In this document: positions 50,795 to 60,974 of the stretch, piece after piece
Numbering within the stretch: the first letter of the stretch is position 1
Layout: each line of letters opens with the position of its first letter
Source of the DNA: Sphingomonas hengshuiensis
GTDB lineage: Bacteria > Pseudomonadota > Alphaproteobacteria > Sphingomonadales > Sphingomonadaceae
NCBI GenBank assembly: GCA_003240755.1
Contig: QFNF01000012.1
Span: 1 to 64,000, forward strand
Length of the DNA: 64,000 nt
Direction of reading: 5' to 3'
The notes under the pieces: model-generated
The model's database searches: none
What the model saw: the letters and a program-made list of their open reading frames with translations, nothing else
What the model was told of the DNA's origin: nothing
Position numbers and translations under genes: made by a program

Positions 50795-51849
50795 CGGGTT
50801 TCCGTGACCTTGCGCAGATGGGGCGGCTGATCGGGGTTGAGGCCCCGGCGCAGCGACACCGTGTTGACCATGCGGTAGAAGCTCTGGATCATCAGGATCG
50901 GCTCGATCGCGGCATGGCTGCGGATCGCGGGCGGATGACTGTCGCCATTGGCCGCATCGGCCAGATGCACCGCCGCGCCGCGGCCCGCGAACTCCGCCGC
51001 CGCCGCGCGCACATCGTCGCCGGCATCGTCGGAGGTAGCAAAGCCCAGCAGCGGGAATCCGTCGTCGATGATCGCCATCGGACCATGGCGGACCTCGGCG
51101 CTGCTGAACGCCTCGGCATGCAGTGCCGACGTCTCCTTCATCTTGAGCGCCGCTTCCTGCGCCACGCCAAAGCTGTAGCCGCGGCCGATCACGAACAGGT
51201 TGCGGGCATCGACCAGCGTATCGGCCACCGCGCTCCAGTCGAGCGCGAACGCCCGTTCCAGCAGTCCCGGCAGCGCATCGAGCGCCGCCAGCAGGTCGGC
51301 ATCCTCGCTCCAGTGCGCGGCGATCGCCGCCAGCCCGGCAAGCGAGGCGATGAACGACTTGGTCGCCGCGACCGAGGTTTCGGGACCGGCCGACAGCGGC
51401 AGCACCGTGTCGGCAAGGGCCGCCAGCGGCGAATCCTCGACATTGACCAGCGCCACCACGCGCGCACCCGCCGCCTTGTAGCTTTCGACGGTGCGCAGCA
51501 GGTCCGGGCTGCGGCCCGATTGCGACACCGCGACGACCAGCGCGTTCATCCGCTCCATCCGCGTCGCATAGACCGACGCGACCGACGGCGCCGCCGATGC
51601 GACCGGCACGCCGCACAATGTCTCGACCAGATATTTGCCATAGGTCGCGGCATGGTCCGACGATCCGCGGGCACAGGTGACGACCAGCGCCGGCGGATCG
51701 GCGCGCAGCGAGGCGCCGAGCGCCGCCAGCGCTTGCCGGTTGCGCGTCAGGAAGCGCGCGACCGACGCCCCGCCCTCCCCGGCTTCGCGGTGCATCGCGG
51801 TGGCGTCTGCGGCGGCCGGCATCGGCACGGCCTGAACGGTGGATGTCAT
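50791..51849 (-). CDS. SIS-domain glucosamine-6-phosphate deaminase (NagB-II type)
   Basis: A 352-residue protein with two SIS domains like the isomerase half of GlmS, but without the glutaminase part. ALVVTCARGSSDHAATYGKY and VVAVSQSGRSPDLLRTVESY form the first SIS site; FVIGRGYSFGVAQEAALKMK, then ETSALHAEAFSSAEVRHGPM form the second. Such NagB-II enzymes convert GlcN-6-P to fructose-6-P plus ammonia. The pairing with nagA and the PTS supports that over a GlmS role. Start ATG 51849. Confidence 0.9.
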   Translation of the reverse strand: MTSTVQAVPMPAAADATAMHREAGEGGASVARFLTRNRQALAALGASLRADPPALVVTCARGSSDHAATYGKYLVETLCGVPVASAAPSVASVYATRMERMNALVVAVSQSGRSPDLLRTVESYKAAGARVVALVNVEDSPLAALADTVLPLSAGPETSVAATKSFIASLAGLAAIAAHWSEDADLLAALDALPGLLERAFALDWSAVADTLVDARNLFVIGRGYSFGVAQEAALKMKETSALHAEAFSSAEVRHGPMAIIDDGFPLLGFATSDDAGDDVRAAAAEFAGRGAAVHLADAANGDSHPPAIRSHAAIEPILMIQSFYRMVNTVSLRRGLNPDQPPHLRKVTETR

Positions 51850-51880
51850 GAACCCCCTCTTGGTCCCGGCCGGCGCCGGA

Positions 51881-52675
51881 TCAGCTTGCGTTCAGTTCGG
51901 CGACGACGTCATAGGCATCGCCGCGATAATAGGACTGGGTGAATTCGACCGTATCGCCATCGGCCAGAAAGCCGCGACGTTCGATGAACAGCCCCGCATG
52001 GCCGGTTTCGACACCCAGCCGCCTGGCCTGTTCGGCCGGAAACGCCATTGCCCGCAACCGCTGCAACGCGCGCACCGGGCGACACCCGGCCACCTCCAGC
52101 GCGGCGTAGAGCGACTCGCCGACCGCATCGACATTCGGCAGGCAATGGCCGGCGATCGCCGAATATTCGACCGCCATCGGCACGTCGTCGGCAAAGCGCA
52201 TCCGCTGGAACCGGTACACCGGCGTTCCCGGGGACAGCCCCAGCGACATCGATTCCTCGGGCGTCACCAGCCCGGCCGATTTCGATACCCAGGCGCTGCT
52301 CGGCACCCGTCCGCGGGCGACCATATCCTCGGAAAAGGACGACAGTTTCGAAAAGCTCTTGTCGACGCGTGCCGCCACGAAGGTGCCGGCACCGCGGCGG
52401 CGCACGACCAGCCCCTCGTTCGCCAGCCCCTCGATCGCCTTGCGCACGGTGATGCGCGACACGCCATATTCGGCGGCCAGATCGCGTTCGGGCGGAATCG
52501 CATCATCCTGTTGCAGGATGCGGCGTTCGATCGCAGCGCGCACCAGTTGCTGGAGCTGCACATAGAGCGGCGCATGCGCATCGTCGCGCAGGACACCGAC
52601 CCGGTCCGAGAACGCCTCTCCATCCGCCGACGATGTCGCTGCGGAAGCAGGGGAAAGAGCGGGCGGGTTCAACAT
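51881..52675 (-). CDS. GntR/HutC-family regulator of GlcNAc use (NagR/NagQ-like)
   Basis: A 264-residue repressor. The GntR winged helix is IPPERDLAAEYGVSRITVRK, then AIEGLANEGLVVRRRGAGTF, followed by a UTRA effector domain (GLSPGTPVYRFQRMRFADDV, ARRLGVETGHAGLFIERRGF) that binds phosphosugars such as GlcN-6-P. It starts the nag operon (31 bp upstream of the deaminase gene). Two related operator-like sites lie in the divergent region to the TonB receptor, so it probably controls uptake and catabolism together. Start ATG 52675 (MLNPPALSP) lacks a good ribosome site. Confidence 0.88.
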   Translation of the reverse strand: MLNPPALSPASAATSSADGEAFSDRVGVLRDDAHAPLYVQLQQLVRAAIERRILQQDDAIPPERDLAAEYGVSRITVRKAIEGLANEGLVVRRRGAGTFVAARVDKSFSKLSSFSEDMVARGRVPSSAWVSKSAGLVTPEESMSLGLSPGTPVYRFQRMRFADDVPMAVEYSAIAGHCLPNVDAVGESLYAALEVAGCRPVRALQRLRAMAFPAEQARRLGVETGHAGLFIERRGFLADGDTVEFTQSYYRGDAYDVVAELNAS

Positions 52676-52685
52676 GGCGACGTTG

Positions 52686-52708
52686 ATAGGTACTTTTTTG
52701 GTATCAGG
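52686..52708 (+). promoter_or_regulatory. GntR-type operator, copy 1 (gntR proximal)
   Basis: Begins ATAGGTACTTTTTTGGTATC, 11 bp before the gntR start. It aligns with copy 2 at most positions, notably the GGTACT and TTGG blocks, which suggests autoregulation. Confidence 0.6.
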
Positions 52709-52997
52709 CAATGGTGTTTTCCGGGCTGTATGCACCGGACATTCCGTACTCCCCGCGGCCTCGTACGCGCCATTGGGCCGATCTTAACCCGGACCAATAG
52801 TCGCCGATGCAACCCTGCATGTCGCAAGCCTGCGCACGCTAAAAGCAATATTATTATCAGACAATATAATTTAGTTATAAAATAACGCGATTTTTCCCGA
52901 AAAATTCATTAATTTCTCACCTGTGCATCATCTTTTCATTTTTATGTAGATTTTATGATTGTGATTGGTCACATTGCCTTCGACCGAAACGAGCCTG

Positions 52998-53020
52998 CAT
53001 GGTGCCAATACAGTACCAAT
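52998..53020 (-). promoter_or_regulatory. GntR-type operator, copy 2 (receptor proximal)
   Basis: The minus strand begins ATTGGTACTGTATTGGCACC and lies 81 bp upstream of the receptor start. It resembles copy 1 and the GGTAC/TTGG pattern of GntR-type GlcNAc regulators. Confidence 0.6.
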
Positions 53021-53101
53021 GCTCGACGCATGTCGTCTCGCCCGTCGCGGCCGCATCGGGGACCGCGCATTTCGCGCTTTGAAGATAAAGGGGTAGGGTC
53101 A

Positions 53102-55882
53102 ATGGCATTTTCGCGTTTCGCATATCTGGCATCCACCGCGCTGGTCGTGATCGCCGCCCCGGCGTTCGCGCAGGAAGCGCCCACCGCCACGCCGCCGTCC
53201 TCGGCCGGCGCGGACACCACCGACCAGCCCGAATCGGGTGATGGCATCGTCGTGACCGGCATTCGCGGATCGCTGCGCAACGCGATCAACGTAAAGCGGC
53301 AGGCGAACGCCGTCGTCGACGTCATCTCGGCCGAGGACATCGGCAAGTTTCCCGACCGCAACGTGGCCGAATCGCTGTCGCACATCCCCGGCGTGTCGAT
53401 CGACCGTCGTTTCGGCGAGGGTGAAAAGGTTGCGATCCTCGGCACCGACCCGGCGCTCAACCGCATGCTGCTCGACGGTCACGCGCTCGCCTCTGCCGAC
53501 TGGGGCGGCAACGACAACGATCCGTCCAGCCGTACCTTCAACTATTCGCTGCTGGCGCCCGAGCTGGTCGACCGGCTCGAAGTGTACAAGTCGCCCGAAC
53601 CCCGGATCGAGGAAGGCAGCCTCGGCGGCACCGTGATCGTCCGCACGCGGCGGCCGCTCGACCTCGCCGCCAATTCCGTCTTCGCATCGGGCGGCTATTC
53701 GTACAACGATCGCGCCGACAAGGGGAATATCCGCGGCTCGGGCCTCTACAGTTGGCGCAACGATGCCGAGACGTTCGGCGTCCTCGTCGCCGCGACCTAT
53801 GATAAGCAGAACCTGACCCGCGCGGGCGTCGAGTTCTTCGGCTATCAGAGCGGTGCCGACTTCTTCCAGAAGAACGACGACGGCAGCGTCCGTCGCGACG
53901 CGCAGGGCCAGGGCATCCTGCTGAATCAGGCGGCAACGATCACCGGCGGCACGAAGAACGACCTCATCAACGCGGTTGCACCATTCGGAATCAACTACGC
54001 CTATTTCCAGCAGACCCGCGAACGCGCCAGCGTGTCGGGTACGGTGCAGTTCCGCCCGGTCGAGAACCTGACCTTCTCGCTCAACGGGCTGCACATCGAT
54101 GGCAAGTACAACAACTACAGCCAGTCGATGTACACGATCCCCGTGGCATGGACCGGCAGCGTGCTGCAGTCGGCGACCGTGAACAACGGCGTCGTCACCG
54201 CCGCCAGCTTCGGCGCCGCGCCGAACCAGAGCGCGCAGCTCGACACGCTGGTCCGCCGCACCTCGCTCAAGACCGACAACATCAACCTGTTCGCCGACTG
54301 GGAAGGCGATGGCGGCGCCAAGGTGTCGTTCGCCGGCGGCTGGTCGAAGGCGACCGGCGGCCGCAACCCCGAATATCTGTTCAACGTGCAGACCAGGCTG
54401 CCGTTCAGCTATTCGTTCACGCCGGAATCGGCCGAGGTCAACTTCGTCGGCGACCTGACCAACCCCGCCAACTATTTCACCAACCCGAACAACAACCCCG
54501 CCCAGATCGAAGGCCGCCCGGTGCTGGGTGCCAATGGCGCGCAACTGGTCGCCGCGCAGATCGGCGGTCTCGACTATAGCGTCACGACCGACCGCGACGT
54601 CTTCGGCGGCTTCGATGCGACGATCCCCGTATCGTTCGGCGGGTTCACCGAGATCATGCTGGGCAGCCGCGTGACCGAGCACGTCAATCGGGTCGATGCG
54701 CGCGGCATCAACACCTACCTGACCAGCTCGCGCCTCGGCTCGCAACTGGGCGTCGACACCAGCTCGACCCCCGATGGCACCTTCTCGGGCAGCGGGGGCA
54801 GCGGCAACGCGACCAAATATCTGAACCTGTCCGAACAGGGGGTGATCGACATCCTCGCGGGTGCGATCAACAGCCCGCTGGTCAACAAGATCGGCGCGTC
54901 GACGCGGGTGAAGGAAACCGTCGCCGCATCATATATCCAGGCGAATTTCGACCAGGACGGCTGGCGCGGCAACATCGGCGGTCGCCTCGTCTACACGCAG
55001 GACGTGTCGAACTACGCCACGACGCTCAGCAACACCGTCAACCCGCAGCCGGTGCCGACCACCACGGCGACCGACTATCTGAAGTTCCTGCCGAGCGTGA
55101 ACATCGCCTATTCCTTCTCGCCGCAATTCATCGTGCGCGGCGCCGTGGCCAAGGTGATCTCGCGTCCGCGTTATCAGGACCTTGCAGCGGCGACCTCGCT
55201 CAACGACATCACGCGCGACGGCGGCGGCGGCAATCCGAACCTGAAGCCGTATGAATCGACCAATTACGAACTGACCGCCGAATGGTATCCGCGCCCCGGG
55301 TCGCTGGTCGCCGGCGAACTGTTCCGTCGCGAAATCAGCAACTACATCATCAACACCCGTACCAACCAGGTGTTCTTCAACTCGCTGGAGAACCGGCTGA
55401 CGACCTATAACGTCAACCAGCCGATCAACGGCGGCAAGGCGACGGTGAACGGTGCGCTGATCTCGGCCCAGAGCGAAATCTGGGGCGGCTTCGGGTTGCA
55501 GGCGAACTATTCGTACCAGGAAAGCTCGACCTCGTCGGTCGATACGACCGGTGCCGAACTGAACCTGCCCTATCTGTCGAAGCACACGGTCAACGTGATC
55601 CCGTATTTCGAAAGCGGGATCTTCCAGACGCGGCTGAGCTACAATTATCGGTCGAGCTATTTCCGCACGATCGGCCGCCTGAACTCGCGCGAGATGGTGG
55701 CGCCGTACAGCCAGCTCGACCTGTCGGCATCGGTCAACGTGACGCCCAGGATCACGCTGACGGTCAACGCGCAGAACCTGCTCGACGAGACCTATTACCA
55801 GTATAACGCGACCCGCGATCGCCCGACCGCCTTCTACAAGAACGGTCGTACCTTCGCGGCCAGCGTCGCCTTCCGGCTGTGA
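53102..55882 (+). CDS. TonB-dependent receptor of the GlcNAc/glycan locus
   Basis: A 926-residue outer-membrane receptor. Signal peptide AYLASTALVVIAAPAFA; then GDGIVVTGIRGSLRNAINVK (TonB box), plug motifs AVVDVISAEDIGKFPDRNVA, ESLSHIPGVSIDRRFGEGEK, and a barrel ending with FAASVAFRL (aromatic-containing C-terminus). The IGKFPDRNVAESL form of the plug is common in receptors for chitin, maltose or N-glycan oligosaccharides in sphingomonads and xanthomonads. It heads the operon with GH20, GH2, GH3 and GH92 genes, though a terminator separates it from GH20. ATG 53102 follows a weak ribosome site. Confidence 0.94.
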   Translation: MAFSRFAYLASTALVVIAAPAFAQEAPTATPPSSAGADTTDQPESGDGIVVTGIRGSLRNAINVKRQANAVVDVISAEDIGKFPDRNVAESLSHIPGVSIDRRFGEGEKVAILGTDPALNRMLLDGHALASADWGGNDNDPSSRTFNYSLLAPELVDRLEVYKSPEPRIEEGSLGGTVIVRTRRPLDLAANSVFASGGYSYNDRADKGNIRGSGLYSWRNDAETFGVLVAATYDKQNLTRAGVEFFGYQSGADFFQKNDDGSVRRDAQGQGILLNQAATITGGTKNDLINAVAPFGINYAYFQQTRERASVSGTVQFRPVENLTFSLNGLHIDGKYNNYSQSMYTIPVAWTGSVLQSATVNNGVVTAASFGAAPNQSAQLDTLVRRTSLKTDNINLFADWEGDGGAKVSFAGGWSKATGGRNPEYLFNVQTRLPFSYSFTPESAEVNFVGDLTNPANYFTNPNNNPAQIEGRPVLGANGAQLVAAQIGGLDYSVTTDRDVFGGFDATIPVSFGGFTEIMLGSRVTEHVNRVDARGINTYLTSSRLGSQLGVDTSSTPDGTFSGSGGSGNATKYLNLSEQGVIDILAGAINSPLVNKIGASTRVKETVAASYIQANFDQDGWRGNIGGRLVYTQDVSNYATTLSNTVNPQPVPTTTATDYLKFLPSVNIAYSFSPQFIVRGAVAKVISRPRYQDLAAATSLNDITRDGGGGNPNLKPYESTNYELTAEWYPRPGSLVAGELFRREISNYIINTRTNQVFFNSLENRLTTYNVNQPINGGKATVNGALISAQSEIWGGFGLQANYSYQESSTSSVDTTGAELNLPYLSKHTVNVIPYFESGIFQTRLSYNYRSSYFRTIGRLNSREMVAPYSQLDLSASVNVTPRITLTVNAQNLLDETYYQYNATRDRPTAFYKNGRTFAASVAFRL

Positions 55883-55988
55883 CGTCGACGGGGGAAGCCT
55901 CGGGCGCGGGGGCCATCCGCATGGATGGTCGCCACCCCCGCATGCTTCCCCTGTGTCGTGCGCATGGCGTTCGTGTGCGCGGCATGTC

Positions 55989-56016
55989 CGGCCCCGGCGA
56001 TGCCGGGGCCGTTTTT
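55989..56016 (+). terminator. Rho-independent terminator after the TonB receptor
   Basis: GGCCCCGGC pairs with GCCGGGGCC across a GAT loop, followed by GTTTTT. It should attenuate transcription into the glycosidase genes, giving more receptor than enzyme. Confidence 0.85.
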
Positions 56017-56076
56017 CGTTCGGACTGAGATACACGACACGGTCGGATCGGCCGGTCGCAATATGGGGAGTATCGC

Positions 56077-58365
56077 GTGAAGCATCGTCTGACCTGGGCG
56101 GCACTGGCCGTCACCGCCGCGACCGTCATGCCGGTCCGTGCGCAGACTGCCCCCCTGCTCCCCCTCCCGGCGCGCATGACGCCCGCCAGCGGTTCGATCA
56201 CCATCGGCAATGGTGCCGGGATCGTGGTGCCCGCCGGCGATACCGGCGCGGAGAACGCCGCGCGCCTGCTGACCGAGCGGGTGAAGACCGATCGCGGGCT
56301 TATGCTGGCTGCCACCGCGCAGGGCCCGATCCGCTTCGTACGCGACGCTGCGATCGCGGGTGACGAAGCCTATCGCCTGACGGTGACGGCAAAGGCGATC
56401 ACCATCGCCGCCAGCGGCGATCGGGGTCTGATCTGGGGCGCGATGACGCTGGCGCAGTTGCTTAGCCCCGACGCGCGATTCGGCCGCCCGGTACGCGTCG
56501 CCGCGACCGTCATCGACGACGCGCCGCGCTTTCGCTGGCGCGGACTGATGGTCGACGTGACCCGCTCGTTCCAGCCGATCGACACACTCTATCCGGTCAT
56601 CGACACGATGGCCGCGCAGAAGCTCAACACGCTGCACCTGCACCTGACCGACGATCAGGGATGGCGGGTCGAGATCAAGCGTTACCCCCGGCTGACCCGG
56701 ATCGGCGGCTTTCGCGTGCCCCCGGTCGCCGGCGGGACGCCGGGACCGCAGGTCGGCGGATTCTACACGCAGGACGAGCTGCGCAAACTGGTCGGCTATG
56801 CGGCGGAACGCGGCATCACCATCGTCCCCGAAATCGACATGCCCGGCCATGCGCAGGCGGCGGTCGCGGCCTATCCCGAGGAGGTCGGCGTGCTGGGCGA
56901 CCGCCCGCCGGTCGGCCATGACTGGGGGGTCAATCCGTGGCTGTTCTCCCCCTCCCCGCGCAGCATGACCTTCATCAAGAACGTGCTCGACGAGCTGATC
57001 GACATCTTTCCCGGCCAGTTCATCCATGTCGGCGGCGACGAGGCGGTGAAGGACCAGTGGCAGCGATCGCCGGAGGTGCAGGCGCAGATGAAGGCGCTGG
57101 GCCTCAAGACCGAGAACCAGATGCAGGGGTGGATGATTTCCGAACTCGGAAAATATCTGGCGAGCAAGAACCGGCGCCTGATCGGCTGGGACGAGATCCT
57201 CGAGGGCGATGTGCCGACCAGCGCGACCGTCATGTCGTGGCGCGGCGAAGCGGGCGCGGTGGAGGCCGCGAACAAGGGGCATGACGTGGTGATGTCGCCC
57301 GCGCCGAACCTGTATCTCGACAGCCTGCAATCGTCGGCGCCCGACGAACCGCCGGGGCGCATCACCTTCCAGGCGCTGGAGATGGTGTATGGCTATGAAC
57401 CCGTCCGCCCCGGTGTGACGGCACAGGCCGCGGCGCATGTGCTGGGCGCGCAGGGCAATGCCTGGTCGGAATATCTGGCGACGGCGAAGCAGAAGGAACA
57501 TGCGACCTTCCCGCGCCTGTCCGCCATCGCCGAATTCACCTGGAGCCCGCGCGAGAAGCGCGACTGGAAGGGGTTCGTCGAACGCCTCCAGCCGCAGATG
57601 CTGCGCTACGAACGACAGGGGATCGCAGCGGCGGACAGCGCCTTCGCCGTCACCTATGCGCTGAACGGCACGAAGGGCGATACGCTGCGCAAGGGTGCGG
57701 GCACGCTGACGCTTAGCACGCAGACCGGCGCGGGCACGATCCGTTACACCACCGACGGCAGCCGGCCGACCGCCCGGTCGCGCGCCTATGCCGCGCCGAT
57801 CGCGGTGAAGCCGGGGCAGACGATCACCGCCGCCGCCTTTGCCAGGGACGGCCATGCGCTGGCCCGCCCGCGCAGCTTCGACGCGACGCGGCCGGCGCTG
57901 CTGCGCGCCACCGGCGCGGCGGAAATGGTAGCGTGCCCCAAGGGCGCGCTGGGCCTGCGCGTGCCGCTGGTTTCGGGGCAGCCGGGCGATGCCCCGGCGT
58001 ACAACGTCAACATCTTCGACACCTGTACCCAGGCGCCGAAAATGCCGCTCGACGTGGCACAGGCGTTCACGGTGACGGTCGCCCGCCTGCCGCGCCATTA
58101 CGGTCTGGCGCACGATTATACCGCGCTGCGCGAACATTTCGCGGTGACGGAGCATGGCGAGCTGGTGATGCGTACCGGCGGATGCAGCGGTACGATCGCC
58201 GCGACCTTCCCGCTGCCCGATCCGGACACCGCGCCCAACCGGTTCACCTTCACCGGCACCTTCGCGCGGCAGGAGGGCGACAGCGACGTCTGCCTGCAAT
58301 TCACATCGCCGCTGTCCGACCCCTATTACACGGTCGACACGCTGCAACTGGAAGACACGAAGTGA
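56077..58365 (+). CDS. GH20 beta-N-acetylhexosaminidase, exported
   Basis: A 762-residue enzyme releasing terminal beta-GlcNAc/GalNAc. The signal peptide is WAALAVTAATVMPVRA. GH20 segments are FRWRGLMVDVTRSFQPID, NTLHLHLTDDQGWRVEIKRY, and the catalytic pair in FIHVGGDEAVKDQW (Asp-Glu near residue 320). ALGAQGNAWSEYLATAK-like sequence closes the barrel. An extra C-terminal region (residues 520-760) contains a beta-sandwich (TIRYTTDGSRPTARSRAYAA) and may bind sugar. It starts at GTG 56077, and its stop overlaps the GH2 gene (GTGA). Confidence 0.94.
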   Translation: MKHRLTWAALAVTAATVMPVRAQTAPLLPLPARMTPASGSITIGNGAGIVVPAGDTGAENAARLLTERVKTDRGLMLAATAQGPIRFVRDAAIAGDEAYRLTVTAKAITIAASGDRGLIWGAMTLAQLLSPDARFGRPVRVAATVIDDAPRFRWRGLMVDVTRSFQPIDTLYPVIDTMAAQKLNTLHLHLTDDQGWRVEIKRYPRLTRIGGFRVPPVAGGTPGPQVGGFYTQDELRKLVGYAAERGITIVPEIDMPGHAQAAVAAYPEEVGVLGDRPPVGHDWGVNPWLFSPSPRSMTFIKNVLDELIDIFPGQFIHVGGDEAVKDQWQRSPEVQAQMKALGLKTENQMQGWMISELGKYLASKNRRLIGWDEILEGDVPTSATVMSWRGEAGAVEAANKGHDVVMSPAPNLYLDSLQSSAPDEPPGRITFQALEMVYGYEPVRPGVTAQAAAHVLGAQGNAWSEYLATAKQKEHATFPRLSAIAEFTWSPREKRDWKGFVERLQPQMLRYERQGIAAADSAFAVTYALNGTKGDTLRKGAGTLTLSTQTGAGTIRYTTDGSRPTARSRAYAAPIAVKPGQTITAAAFARDGHALARPRSFDATRPALLRATGAAEMVACPKGALGLRVPLVSGQPGDAPAYNVNIFDTCTQAPKMPLDVAQAFTVTVARLPRHYGLAHDYTALREHFAVTEHGELVMRTGGCSGTIAATFPLPDPDTAPNRFTFTGTFARQEGDSDVCLQFTSPLSDPYYTVDTLQLEDTK

Positions 58366-60974
58366 AGCCCGCCCTGTTCCTGCTGCTCGCCGCCGCCCCC
58401 GCCGCCCTGTGGGCCGCCCCGCGCGAGACCGTGACGCTCGACAAGGGGTGGCAGGTGCGCCTTTCCCCCGGCGATGCGGCGGCGAAGGACCATCCCAGGG
58501 TCGCGCGCTGGCTGCCGGCGAGAGTGCCCGGCTATGTCCAGACCGACCTGATCGCGGCAAAGATCACGCCCGACCCGTTCCGCCGGCTGAACGAGGCGAC
58601 GATCCAGTGGGTCGGGCGCAGCGACTGGGAATATCGCGGCACGCTGAACGCCAGCCCCGCGCTGCTGGCGCGCGGCCATGTCGATCTGGTGTTCGACGGA
58701 CTCGACACCTTTGCCGAGGTGTTCGTGAACGGCACGAAACTGCTGGCCGCCGACAATGCCCATCGCCGCTGGCGCGCCGACGCGAAACCGTTGCTGAAGG
58801 CGGGCGCGAACGAGATCCGCATCGCATTCAAATCGCCATTGGGCGTGCTGAAACCGATGGTCGCCAGGATTGAACATCCGCTGCCCGGCGAATATGATTC
58901 GACGGCGGGCGACGAACCCGAAGCGCGGCAGACCTCGCCCTATATCCGCAAGCCCAAATATCATTATGGCTGGGACTGGGGCCCCCGCATCCTGAACATC
59001 GGTCCCAACGGGCCGGTCCGCGTCGATGCATGGGACGATGTCCGCATCGACATCCTGCGCGTGCAGCAGGAAGCTGTAACCCCCGCCGAGGCGCGGCTGT
59101 CGGCCGATGTGACGATCGTCGCCGATCGAGCCGCGGTCGTGCAGGTCGATGCGATCGTCACTGCCCCCGACGGCACCACCGCCCGCGCCACGCGCAGCGT
59201 CGCGGTGGTAGTGGGCGAGAACCGGGTGAGCGTTCCACTGGTGATCGCCGATCCGAAGCTGTGGTATCCGGCGGGCTATGGCGCGCAGCCGCTCTACACC
59301 GTCACCGCGGAAACCCGCCTGGATGGGGAGGTGGTCGACCGGCAGCACCGCTCCACCGGCATCCGCACCGTCGAACTGGTCCGCGAAAAGGACGTGATCG
59401 GTCGCGGCATGCTATTCCGCATCAACGGCATTCCCGTGTTCGCCAAGGGCGCGAACCTGATCCCGTTCGACAGCTTCGGCCCGCGCGTGACCGATGCGTA
59501 TATGGCGAAGATCATGGGCGACGCGAAGGCGGCGAACATGAACATGCTGCGCATCTGGGGCGGCGGCATGTATTTGCCCGACAGCTTCTTCGACACCGCC
59601 GACCGGCTGGGGCTGATGATCTGGTCCGACTTCATGTTCGGCGGCGCGATCACACCCTATGACCCCGACTATCGCGAGACGGTCAGGATCGAGGCGGAGG
59701 AACAGGTCGACCGGGTACAGGCGCATCCCTCGATCGTGCTGTGGTCGGGCAACAACGAGGTGCTGTCGGGCTGGGAAGGCTGGAGCGACCGTACCGCGTT
59801 CAAGAAGCGCGTCGGCGCCGACGAACAGGAACGGATCGGCGTCGGCATGGCGATCCTGTTCGACCGCGTCCTGCGCGATGCCGCCGAACGCCGCGACGCC
59901 GACGTGCCCTACTGGCCCGGCAGCCCGAGCGCCAATTACGAGGGCAAACCCGATCAGGACGGCAATGGCGACCGCCATTACTGGGACGTGTGGGGCGGAA
60001 AGAAGCCCACCACCGCCTATCTCGACAATTGCCCGCGCTTCATGTCCGAATATGGGCTGCAGGCGATGCCCGACATGGCGACGATCGCGAAGTTCGCCGA
60101 TGCCGGCGACCTCGCGGTCGATTCTGCCGTGATGACCGCGCACCAGAAATTCCTGAAGGGCGCCGGGCAACAGCGCCTGCTCGACTATATCCGCATGCGC
60201 TACCGCGAACCGCGCGACTTCGCCGATTTCGTGTACCTCAGCCAGGTGATGCAGGCCGACGGCATCCAGCTCGGCGCGCTGCACCACCGCGCCTGCCGCC
60301 CCGTGACCAGCGGCACGCTCTATTGGCAGTTGAACGACGTGTGGCCCGGCGCGTCCTGGTCGAGCATCGACTATTATGGCCGGTGGAAGGCGCTGCATTT
60401 CGCCGCCCGCCGCTTCTTCGCGCCACTGGCGGTCGCCGCGGGCCGGCGGGAGAACGGCATGACGGACATATCGCTGATCTCCGACCGGACCGTGCCGGTG
60501 ACGGCGCGCTGGCGGGTGCGGACGATCGATGTCGATGGGCGTACGACCATGCGCCACGAAGCGGCGATCGAACTGCCCGCGCTGTCGGCGACGAAGGTCG
60601 CGACGATCAGCGATGCCGATCTGTTCAAGGATGCCGATCCGAAACGCAGCGTCGGCGTGGTCGAGCTGATCGTCGATGGCGCGGTCGTGTCGCGCGCGCT
60701 GGTGACGGGGCTTCCCGAAAAGGCGATGGCGCTGCCCGATCCGGGGCTGACCACCCGCTGGTCGACCATCGACGGCAAGCCGGCGCTGACCATCACCGCC
60801 CGGCGGCTGGCGCGTGGCTTGTGGATCGGCTTCGGTACGCTGGACGTGCAGGCGTCGGACAATTTCCTCGACCTGCTGCCGGGGGAAAGCGTGACCGTCA
60901 CCATCGACGGCAGGGCATCGGCCGGCGCGCTCGGGAAGGCGCTGCGCCTGCAGACGCTGGGGGCCGGCAAATGA
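58362..60974 (+). CDS. GH2 family beta-mannosidase, exported
   Basis: An 870-residue GH2 enzyme resembling beta-mannosidases. N-terminal signal peptide (LFLLLAAAPAALWA), sugar-binding domain (GRSDWEYRGTLNASPALLAR), then the TIM barrel with VFAKGANLIPFDSFGPRVTD, acid/base Glu in SIVLWSGNNEVLSGWEG and nucleophile Glu in RFMSEYGLQAMPDMAT. LYWQLNDVWPGASWSSIDYY is a typical beta-mannosidase motif. It would cleave the Man-beta-1,4-GlcNAc bond of the N-glycan core. GTG start overlaps GH20 stop; its own stop overlaps GH3. Confidence 0.92.
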   Translation: MKPALFLLLAAAPAALWAAPRETVTLDKGWQVRLSPGDAAAKDHPRVARWLPARVPGYVQTDLIAAKITPDPFRRLNEATIQWVGRSDWEYRGTLNASPALLARGHVDLVFDGLDTFAEVFVNGTKLLAADNAHRRWRADAKPLLKAGANEIRIAFKSPLGVLKPMVARIEHPLPGEYDSTAGDEPEARQTSPYIRKPKYHYGWDWGPRILNIGPNGPVRVDAWDDVRIDILRVQQEAVTPAEARLSADVTIVADRAAVVQVDAIVTAPDGTTARATRSVAVVVGENRVSVPLVIADPKLWYPAGYGAQPLYTVTAETRLDGEVVDRQHRSTGIRTVELVREKDVIGRGMLFRINGIPVFAKGANLIPFDSFGPRVTDAYMAKIMGDAKAANMNMLRIWGGGMYLPDSFFDTADRLGLMIWSDFMFGGAITPYDPDYRETVRIEAEEQVDRVQAHPSIVLWSGNNEVLSGWEGWSDRTAFKKRVGADEQERIGVGMAILFDRVLRDAAERRDADVPYWPGSPSANYEGKPDQDGNGDRHYWDVWGGKKPTTAYLDNCPRFMSEYGLQAMPDMATIAKFADAGDLAVDSAVMTAHQKFLKGAGQQRLLDYIRMRYREPRDFADFVYLSQVMQADGIQLGALHHRACRPVTSGTLYWQLNDVWPGASWSSIDYYGRWKALHFAARRFFAPLAVAAGRRENGMTDISLISDRTVPVTARWRVRTIDVDGRTTMRHEAAIELPALSATKVATISDADLFKDADPKRSVGVVELIVDGAVVSRALVTGLPEKAMALPDPGLTTRWSTIDGKPALTITARRLARGLWIGFGTLDVQASDNFLDLLPGESVTVTIDGRASAGALGKALRLQTLGAGK

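Larger units (their letters stand above)
52676..53101. promoter_or_regulatory. Divergent promoter region between gntR and the TonB receptor
   Basis: About 425 bp without a gene. The middle (52,840-52,960) is conspicuously AT-rich for this genome and probably holds both promoters. One GntR-type site lies near each end (52686-52708 and 52998-53020). Confidence 0.6.
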
